Below, one piece after another: positions 14,801 through 20,436 of a DNA stretch of 20,436 nucleotides. The notes beneath the pieces are model-generated. The model worked only from the letters and a program-made list of their open reading frames with translations. It had not been told where the DNA came from and did no database searches. Numbering within the stretch: the stretch's first letter is position 1; each line of letters begins with the position of its first letter. The translations under genes and the position numbers were made by a program. The stretch is from JAJDIA01 sp031555735 (GTDB lineage Bacteria > Bacteroidota > Bacteroidia > Bacteroidales > Tannerellaceae). Location of the stretch: contig JAVBUE010000066.1 in assembly GCA_031555735.1 (NCBI GenBank), positions 1 through 20,436 on the forward strand. The letters run 5' to 3'.

Positions 14801-15940
14801 TTACCTGGCAAGATCGTTCGTGAAGCGGATATGGAGGATCACCAGTTCGGATACGGTGCCTACCCGGAACGGGGGGCCGGCGATGCCGATGCCCGATGAG
14901 ACGTAGAATTGGGTAGGTCCTTTGCGGTAGTAGCCGTAGGGCTGTTCGAAGATAAGCTTCATCAGCAGGGGGTAGGGCCAAAGCTGTCCGTTGTGCGTAT
15001 GGCCGGAGAGCTGGAGGTCGATGCCGTTCATCGCCGCTTCGGCAAATGTCCAGGGCTGGTGGTCGAGCAGGATGACTGGCTTCGTGGGATCGACCCCCTG
15101 CATCAGGGTCCGCAGCGGCTTGCGGCGTTTGTTGATATAATCGTCTCGCCCGATGAGGTAGAACGACGGATCGGGCATCACGACAGAGTCCACCAGCAAC
15201 GTGCCGCCCAGTTTCCCGATCCACCGTTTCTTAGCATCCCGGTTGGCGCGGTATTCATGGTTGCCATAGACGATGTAGGTGCCTAAGGGTGCGTGCAGTT
15301 GGCGGAGGTCTTCGTCGGCCTGCATCTTCTCCGCAAAGCGCGATTCATAATCCATCAGGTCGCCCACGATCACAATCATATCCGGGTGTTGCGCGTTGGT
15401 CATCTCCACATACTTCCGTACGAGCGGCTTGCCGATCACTTCGCCGATGTGCAGGTCGCTCATCATCGCGATGGTGAGGCTGTCGCGGGTGCCGCTCCCT
15501 TTCGGCAGGGTGATGTGGACGTGGGTGACCACGGGGTTCATCACCACCTGATACCCATGGATGAGCAAGCCGGCGACGGAGACAATCAATACCCCCATCA
15601 GCCCTTGTTTCGTTTGCCGCCAGTGGGAACGGACGAACGACGGATACCATCCGAGCCATCTGTCCGACAGCCGCACCACCTCCAAGGCCAGCAGCGCCAA
15701 TGTGAGGTAAATAGACGCCACATACCACGTATTGCAGATATCCATCAGGGGAATGAATACAGCGTCGGGCAACTGCTTATGGAATAGGAAGCCGGTGAAA
15801 TACAATAACAGCTCGGCGATGAAGAACAGCGTATAAGGGATCCGCCACTTCTTCCCGGACGGGAGCGCCTGCCTGCCCCGGTAATAGATATACGGGGTGA
15901 ACAGCAGTTGGGCGACGATGGATTGGAGGAATACTTTCAT
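14801..15940 (-). CDS. Membrane-anchored calcineurin-like metallophosphoesterase
   Basis: A 379-residue protein. Four hydrophobic helices near 5-20, 36-54, 72-89 and 113-130 anchor a calcineurin-like domain (about 155-370). Its five motifs are complete: DLHIG (Asp162, His164), GDLMD (Asp194), GNHE (Asn227, His228), DHQP (His294) and GHTHNG (His314, His316). This fits the YkuE/YaeI-like class, whose proposed substrates include lipid-linked phosphates; the true substrate is unknown. It follows the nitroreductase by 16 bases on the same strand and is probably cotranscribed. Confidence 0.92.
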   Translation of the reverse strand: MKVFLQSIVAQLLFTPYIYYRGRQALPSGKKWRIPYTLFFIAELLLYFTGFLFHKQLPDAVFIPLMDICNTWYVASIYLTLALLALEVVRLSDRWLGWYPSFVRSHWRQTKQGLMGVLIVSVAGLLIHGYQVVMNPVVTHVHITLPKGSGTRDSLTIAMMSDLHIGEVIGKPLVRKYVEMTNAQHPDMIVIVGDLMDYESRFAEKMQADEDLRQLHAPLGTYIVYGNHEYRANRDAKKRWIGKLGGTLLVDSVVMPDPSFYLIGRDDYINKRRKPLRTLMQGVDPTKPVILLDHQPWTFAEAAMNGIDLQLSGHTHNGQLWPYPLLMKLIFEQPYGYYRKGPTQFYVSSGIGIAGPPFRVGTVSELVILHIRFTNDLAR

Positions 15941-15956
15941 ACCCTGTCCGGTGCGC

Positions 15957-16595
15957 TTACTTCTTCGGATAACCCACCGGGTTGTTCATCAGCAACAGGT
16001 GGGTGTCTGTGAGTTTGAGCACTTTCTTCAGTCCTTCCTGATCCATGGTGGCGCGGGGGACGGTGGATAGTCCCAACGCGGCGCAGGCCAGGTTGATGTT
16101 CTGGTTCACGATGCCTACATCCACCGACGCCATCAGTCGGGTCTGTTCGCTTTTCGGATCACCCAAGCGGGAGAGCTCGGCGGCCAGCACAATGCTTACC
16201 GGCGCTGTTTGGGCAAAGTCCTGCCCGGCGGAGAGGAGGGCGCGGTGGTCGCCGGCGGTGATCAGGCTCAGCGCATGTGCTTTGGGATCGTAGAGATAAG
16301 CGCCTTCCGGGAGGACGACGTACATATCTACTTCCTGGCGGTTCATGGCCGAGGGCGCCGTGCGCTTACCGTCGGAGCGGTTGATGCCGTTGGCTGCCCA
16401 GAGCAGATCGGAAAGGTCCTGCGCCTTGAGCCTGTCGGGGGCAAATTCGCGGACGGAGTGGCGGTTGTTGAAAACGTCCATGACCGGCATTCCGCCGCTC
16501 TTGTTCGGTGCGTTCAGTGGGACAACTGACAGATTTTGTGCCTGCATACCTGTATGGAATAGGAGGACGGTGAATACACATACAATTAGTCTCAT
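15957..16595 (-). CDS. Exported nitroreductase/SagB-type oxidoreductase
   Basis: A 212-residue protein with a signal peptide (MRLIVCVFTVLLFHTGMQA) and a nitroreductase domain. The FMN-binding start NRHSVREF (44-51) and the SagB/ThcOx-like GKRTAPSAMNRQEVDMY block are visible, as is the LACAALGLSTVPRA region and a C-terminal GYPKK. Nitroreductases are usually cytoplasmic, so an export signal is notable; related exported members exist in Bacteroidetes. The metallophosphoesterase follows after 16 bases. The reaction is unknown. Confidence 0.88.
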   Translation of the reverse strand: MRLIVCVFTVLLFHTGMQAQNLSVVPLNAPNKSGGMPVMDVFNNRHSVREFAPDRLKAQDLSDLLWAANGINRSDGKRTAPSAMNRQEVDMYVVLPEGAYLYDPKAHALSLITAGDHRALLSAGQDFAQTAPVSIVLAAELSRLGDPKSEQTRLMASVDVGIVNQNINLACAALGLSTVPRATMDQEGLKKVLKLTDTHLLLMNNPVGYPKK

Positions 16596-16620
16596 AACAA
16601 TCTGATTGAATGGGTTTCTA

Positions 16621-16628
16621 CAAAATTA
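16621..16628 (-). promoter_or_regulatory. Bacteroidetes -7 box for the nitroreductase gene
   Basis: On the minus strand this reads TAATTTTG, a TAnnTTTG match, 25 bases before the start codon. No perfect -33 TTTG was found. The TonB-receptor gene diverges from here. Confidence 0.55.
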
Positions 16629-16713
16629 GCGGAAAAGTCAATGATTTAACTTCATAAATACATTTTTTATGCTTCTTTATCATTACGAAGTGTTTTCGCG
16701 TCGGTATTATAAA

Positions 16714-16721
16714 TACTTTTG
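16714..16721 (+). promoter_or_regulatory. Bacteroidetes -7 box (TACTTTTG) for the TonB-receptor gene
   Basis: TACTTTTG matches TAnnTTTG and is followed by a 43-base leader to the ATG at 16765. It places transcription downstream of the in-frame start at 16669, excluding that extension. Confidence 0.6.
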
Positions 16722-16764
16722 CGCCTACGATGTAGTCGTAAACATGTTATTTAAATTTAGTCTG

Positions 16765-19257
16765 ATGAAAGAAAAACTTTTTTTCCTGTGTCTGGTACTA
16801 TGCTTGTCTTTGCCGGTTGTGTCGCAGACAAGCGCTACCAGGTCCTTTACCATTAAAGGACAAGTGGTTGATTCGCTAACGAATGAAACTGTTCCTTATG
16901 CTACTTTGCGTATCGTCCTGGCGAACGCGCCGCAGCAGCCTGTCAAGTTATTAGCCAGTGATGATGATGGGAAATTTGAGACGAGCCTGAATGCCCCGGG
17001 CAAATACCTCCTCTTTTCGCAGTTTGTCGGGAAGGTGTCATCCCCAAAAGCGTTTACAGTGGCGGAAACAGACAAAACGGTGGAGTTAGGCCAGGTGAAC
17101 ATGGCGGACGACACGAAGCAACTGAGCGAAGTAAGTGTCACTGCCCAGAAACCGCTGGTGAAGATCGAGATCGACAAGATCACCTACAGCCTTGAAGACG
17201 ACCCGGAGGCGAAAACCAACAACACGCTCGATATGCTCCGCAAGGTTCCCATGGTGACGGTTGACGGTGAAGACAAGATCCAGCTCAAGGGATCGACCAA
17301 CTACAAAATCTACATGAACGGCAAGCCGTCGAACCTGCTGAGCAATAACCCCTCGGATGTGCTCAAAAGCATGCCGGCCAGCTCGGTCAAGAATATCGAA
17401 GTGATTACCGACCCGGGTTCCAAGTACGATGCGGAAGGGATCGGCGGTATCATCAACATCATCACCGTGTCCAATGCGATGCAGGGATATACGGGTACGG
17501 TGCGTGCCAACGTCAATACGATGGGATTCTATGGGGGAAATGTCTATCTCTCGTCCAAGATCGGTAAGCTCGGGCTTACGGCCATGTATAACTACAATTA
17601 TCGCGATATGGATTGGAATTCTTCCTCTTCGGAACGCGTAAACCTGATGAACGGGAAGGAAAAATATCTGTACCAGGACGGCCGCTCCAAATACAGCGGC
17701 CCTTTCCAGTATGGTTACCTGGAAGCCAGCTATGAGATCGATACGCTGAACCTGATCAACGTCGGCGCCAATCTCTTTAACGGGAAATCGAAGAATAAGT
17801 CGGAGTATGATGTGTCAATGTTCGACAGCGTTATGGGACCGGTCTATACCTACGACCGTAACTCAACGACAAAAGGCACGTACGGATCGACGGATGTGAA
17901 TGTGGACTACCAGCACTCAACCAGTAAGAAAGACGAGTTGCTGACCGTTTCTTACCGCTACAGCCATTCGCCCGACGGCAATGAGTCGTATTCGGAAATC
18001 TTCAATACGGTGAATTACCCTTATACTACTTCCCGCGAAACGACGGACAACGATGCCTGGACTGATGAACATACAGGCCAGGTGGACTATACTACCCCTC
18101 TGTTTGATAAGCAAACGCTGGAAGTAGGTGCCAAATATATCTTCCGTCAGAGCAATAGTGAAACGGTTCGTATGACATTCCTCGATTCGCCCGACACAGG
18201 ATCGGCTGGCGTTGGCACCACCAACGACTTCAGCCATACGCAGCATATCTATTCGGGATATCTGGGATATGTGGTTAAGTTTACCAAAGTTAGTCTGAAG
18301 GCGGGTGTTCGTGCCGAAGGTACGGACCTTAATGCTGAGTTCAAACAGACGCCGGAACAGAACTTCTCGAACAATTATTTCGATGTGGTACCCAATGCCA
18401 CGGTCTCTTACCAGTTGAATATGAGCAGCCAGATGCGTTTGGGCTATAATATGCGTATCCAGCGTCCGGGTATCTGGTACCTGAACCCGTATGTCAATGA
18501 TGTGGATCCGCAGAATATCTCCTATGGTAATCCGAACCTGGATTCAGAAAAGAGCCACAATGTGAACTTCAACTACAGCATGTTCACCCGGAAATTCAAC
18601 TTCAATGCGAGCCTGAGTTATACGTTTGTGGATAATTCCATCCAGTCGTACACCTTTATCGATCCGAAACTCCCGAATGTCACGCAGCGGACATACGGCA
18701 ATATCGGTACCGAACAGCGTACGGGTATGTTTGTGTATGGCAGTTGGAACCCTGTGCCCTGGTTCCGTTTCAATCTGAACGGAGGACTGAACTATACCGA
18801 TATCCAGTCTAATAATGAATTAGATCTCAAAGCCAGCGGCTGGCAAGGCAATGTATTCGCCGGTGCACAGTTCAACCTGCCGAAGGATTTCCGTATCAAT
18901 GCCAACGGCGGATATTATTCCCCCTGGATCATGCTGCAGGGTGAGCAATCGTCGATGTACTTCACCGGCATCTCCGCCAGTAAAGATTTCCTGAAGAGCA
19001 AGAAACTTACGGTACAGGTAGGTTTCCAGGAACCGTTCCGCAAAGACCGCAAGTATGAGATGACGACTACGGATCCCTCTTTTATCAGCCACTCGACCAA
19101 CTACAATACGGCGCGCAGCCTGAACATAAGCGTCTCTTACCGTTTCGGTACCTTGAAAGAACAAATCAAGAAAGTACAGCGCGGTATCAGCAACGACGAC
19201 ACGAAAGCCGGCGGAAGCGGCTCAGAAAGTGGCGGCGGTGGTGGTGGCGGCCAATAA
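16765..19257 (+). CDS. TonB-dependent receptor-type outer-membrane protein (OMP_b-brl_3)
   Basis: An 830-residue outer-membrane protein. After a signal peptide (MKEKLFFLCLVLCLSLPVVS) come a carboxypeptidase-regulatory-like domain (about 28-110, with IKGQVVDSLTNETVPYATL), a TonB plug (about 125-225) and a large barrel of the OMP_b-brl_3 type to about 805. The chain ends in a low-complexity Ser/Gly tail (last ~18 residues, GGGGGGGQ end), after the barrel. No SusD-like gene is next to it, so it is not a typical polysaccharide-utilisation pair. ATG 16765 is chosen for the signal peptide and the upstream -7 box; 16744 is a second option. The substrate is unknown. Confidence 0.9.
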   Translation: MKEKLFFLCLVLCLSLPVVSQTSATRSFTIKGQVVDSLTNETVPYATLRIVLANAPQQPVKLLASDDDGKFETSLNAPGKYLLFSQFVGKVSSPKAFTVAETDKTVELGQVNMADDTKQLSEVSVTAQKPLVKIEIDKITYSLEDDPEAKTNNTLDMLRKVPMVTVDGEDKIQLKGSTNYKIYMNGKPSNLLSNNPSDVLKSMPASSVKNIEVITDPGSKYDAEGIGGIINIITVSNAMQGYTGTVRANVNTMGFYGGNVYLSSKIGKLGLTAMYNYNYRDMDWNSSSSERVNLMNGKEKYLYQDGRSKYSGPFQYGYLEASYEIDTLNLINVGANLFNGKSKNKSEYDVSMFDSVMGPVYTYDRNSTTKGTYGSTDVNVDYQHSTSKKDELLTVSYRYSHSPDGNESYSEIFNTVNYPYTTSRETTDNDAWTDEHTGQVDYTTPLFDKQTLEVGAKYIFRQSNSETVRMTFLDSPDTGSAGVGTTNDFSHTQHIYSGYLGYVVKFTKVSLKAGVRAEGTDLNAEFKQTPEQNFSNNYFDVVPNATVSYQLNMSSQMRLGYNMRIQRPGIWYLNPYVNDVDPQNISYGNPNLDSEKSHNVNFNYSMFTRKFNFNASLSYTFVDNSIQSYTFIDPKLPNVTQRTYGNIGTEQRTGMFVYGSWNPVPWFRFNLNGGLNYTDIQSNNELDLKASGWQGNVFAGAQFNLPKDFRINANGGYYSPWIMLQGEQSSMYFTGISASKDFLKSKKLTVQVGFQEPFRKDRKYEMTTTDPSFISHSTNYNTARSLNISVSYRFGTLKEQIKKVQRGISNDDTKAGGSGSESGGGGGGGQ

Positions 19258-19259
19258 CA

Positions 19260-19320
19260 ATCTGGTAGCACTATCGTGAGCATCAGGTTCTTCCTATTGC
19301 TGACGATAGTGCTACCAGAT
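19260..19320. repeat. Long perfect inverted repeat
   Basis: An 18-base arm (19260-19277, ATCTGGTAGCACTATCGT) is matched exactly by its reverse complement at 19303-19320. The 25-base interior adds a second 4-bp stem (AGCA 19279-19282 / TGCT 19298-19301) after one G-G mismatch. There is no T-run on the plus side, so it is not a canonical terminator. Lying between convergent genes, it could be a bidirectional terminator, a REP-like element or part of a mobile element. Confidence 0.8.
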
Positions 19321-19392
19321 GCTTCCGAACCTGGCAACGAAAACCGTATCTATTTACCGTATCCGGTGAAAATCGTCCGATTAGTAAACAGC

Positions 19393-19439
19393 CAAAGGGC
19401 TCCAACTGCCTGATAGACATGCGGAAGCCCTTTGTTGTT
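19393..19439. terminator. Putative terminator between convergent genes
   Basis: CAAAGGGCT (19393-19401) pairs with AGCCCTTTG (19426-19434), followed on the plus side by TTGTTTTG. It lies 16 bases from the stop of the minus-strand nuclease gene (19451), so it may serve both genes. The loop is long. Confidence 0.45.
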
Positions 19440-19450
19440 TTGAGGTTGGT

Positions 19451-20380
19451 TTATAGATTCCGGATTACCTCAATGGGTAGTCTGGTGAGTTTGGCTATAC
19501 GTTCGGTGCTCTCTCCTTCCTGTTTCAATTCCAGAGCTATCCGGAGTTGTTCTTGCTCTGCTCCTTTTTCCAAGCCTTTCTCCAAACCCTTCTCCAAACC
19601 TTTCTCCAAACCTTTCTCCATTCCTTTCTCCATTCCTTTCTCCATTCCTTCTGCGATACCTTTCTCCATGCCCGCTTGTTCCGCAGCCTCCATGGTCGCT
19701 ATATAGTCATTATATACCTTGAGGCTGTTTTCGTACTTATCGCGTTCTTCGGGAGAAAGAGCAGAGACATCGGCAATCTCCTCGAGCTTCTCGAAGATAG
19801 CCTTTTGCGCTTTAAATGGCATGCGTTCCATTGTCTTCATGTTTTTAAGTACATACATCCATCGTTCAAAATTCGAACAACATTCGTTCTCCTGTTTCGT
19901 AAACAGTGGCAGTGTAATAAATATCATCCGCAGCTTGTCGCTAAACAGTTTACCGCCTTCGCGGTCTGATAGGATAACATCTGTGCGCATCTTCGGGTTG
20001 TCCTTCAGGGCGAAATTCATGAAGAATACACCGTAAACAGCACTGATATCATAACGTCCTCCGTCGCCTTGTGAGCCCTGTTTCACGATGGCACGCGCTA
20101 AGTAATAAAGCGCACGCTCTCGAAAATGGACTTGTGAGCTTCCTTGCATCTCTACAATAATGTGTTCACCCGTATCGGTGACACAATGTACGTCGTAAAT
20201 AATTCCTTTTTCACCCTGATAATCTGGTAATTGCTCGTTGTTGAGAAACCATAGGTCTTGTATCACACGTTCGCCTACCAGCAGGTCGTTAAGGAAATCA
20301 ATTAATAACTCTTTGGACATTTCTTGTCCGAAAATCATTTTAAAACCTTTGTCAGTAAAGGGATTGATAAATCTGCTCAT
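19451..20380 (-). CDS. Rpn-family recombination-promoting nuclease/putative transposase (PD-(D/E)XK)
   Basis: A 309-residue Rpn-like protein. The opening NPFTDKGFKMIFG is the family signature, followed by the PD-(D/E)XK core IIYDVHC...HIIVEMQ with Asp63, Glu77 and Gln79. A helical C-terminal region follows. Residues 237-273 are nine four-residue repeats (MEKG, LEKG and one IAEG), encoded by 12-bp units at 19565-19672. The start at 20380 is chosen because the alternative Met at 20410 lies in the -7 box (20408-20415). Rpn proteins promote recombination in E. coli; the role here is inferred from the family. No terminal inverted repeats of a transposon were found around it within the window. Confidence 0.9.
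   Translation of the reverse strand: MSRFINPFTDKGFKMIFGQEMSKELLIDFLNDLLVGERVIQDLWFLNNEQLPDYQGEKGIIYDVHCVTDTGEHIIVEMQGSSQVHFRERALYYLARAIVKQGSQGDGGRYDISAVYGVFFMNFALKDNPKMRTDVILSDREGGKLFSDKLRMIFITLPLFTKQENECCSNFERWMYVLKNMKTMERMPFKAQKAIFEKLEEIADVSALSPEERDKYENSLKVYNDYIATMEAAEQAGMEKGIAEGMEKGMEKGMEKGLEKGLEKGLEKGLEKGAEQEQLRIALELKQEGESTERIAKLTRLPIEVIRNL
19565..19672 (-). repeat. 12-bp coding tandem repeat in the nuclease gene
   Basis: Nine consecutive 12-base units of the form TTTCTCCAAACC or TTTCTCCATTCC (plus-strand reading) encode a K/E/G four-residue repeat. Some units differ by one base and one encodes IAEG. Unit number can change without breaking the frame. Confidence 0.9.
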
Positions 20381-20407
20381 ATAACTACTTGTTAAAATTT
20401 GGTATGA

Positions 20408-20415
20408 CAAATATA
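20408..20415 (-). promoter_or_regulatory. Bacteroidetes -7 box for the nuclease gene
   Basis: On the minus strand the box reads TATATTTG, matching TAnnTTTG, 27 bases before the ATG at 20380. The -33 region lies at or beyond the window end. Confidence 0.55.
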
Positions 20416-20436
20416 GGCTATTTAAGAGAATGAAGC

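Overview
The window reads as a chromosomal segment of a Bacteroidales bacterium, probably near Parabacteroides/Tannerella/Porphyromonas; this is inferred from protein families, not a database match. The clues are eight TAnnTTTG promoter -7 boxes placed just upstream of genes, the end of an rrn operon with a Bacteroides-like 5S, an outer-membrane TonB receptor of the OMP_b-brl_3 type, BlaI/M56-TonB regulatory genes, a C10 (streptopain/interpain-like) protease with a type IX-secretion-like C-terminus, and an Rpn-family PD-(D/E)XK nuclease.

Layout. 1-370: 3' end of 23S rRNA, 5S rRNA and the rrn terminator. 448-5836: a plus-strand housekeeping block with an orphan membrane histidine kinase, then yceD(DUF177)-rpmF with a strong promoter and a terminator, then fabH-era-der. 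5841-6976: minus-strand pair of a small GNAT-like acetyltransferase and a pirin, convergent with der. 7135-10343: plus-strand outer-membrane barrel, HAD phosphatase and secreted C10 cysteine protease. 10402-14125: a three-gene operon of a BlaI-like repressor, an M56 membrane metallopeptidase fused to two TonB C-terminal domains, and an exported TPR protein. 14148-14335: a single tRNA-Val(GAC) with its own promoter and terminator. 14340-14790: a gene-free stretch with three different ordered repeat/palindrome modules. 14801-16595: minus-strand pair of an exported nitroreductase-like protein and a membrane metallophosphoesterase. 16714-19257: a solitary TonB-dependent-receptor-type protein, divergent from that pair. 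19258-19450: convergent intergenic region with a long perfect inverted repeat and a second hairpin. 19451-20415: Rpn-family nuclease with a 12-bp tandem repeat inside its coding sequence.

How the genes work together. YceD and L32 belong to ribosome biogenesis, as do the GTPases Era (30S) and Der (50S). FabH starts fatty-acid elongation. The BlaI-M56-TPR operon looks like a membrane stress or signal sensor in which proteolysis by the M56 protein would relieve BlaI repression. The HAD, C10, nitroreductase and TonB-receptor genes are accessory and have no obvious shared pathway.

The parts least explained by known gene families are the repeat-rich block after tRNA-Val (an ordered palindrome, five 22-bp tandem units, then TGGCAG inverted repeats), the long palindrome at 19260-19320, and the doubled TonB domain on the M56 sensor.
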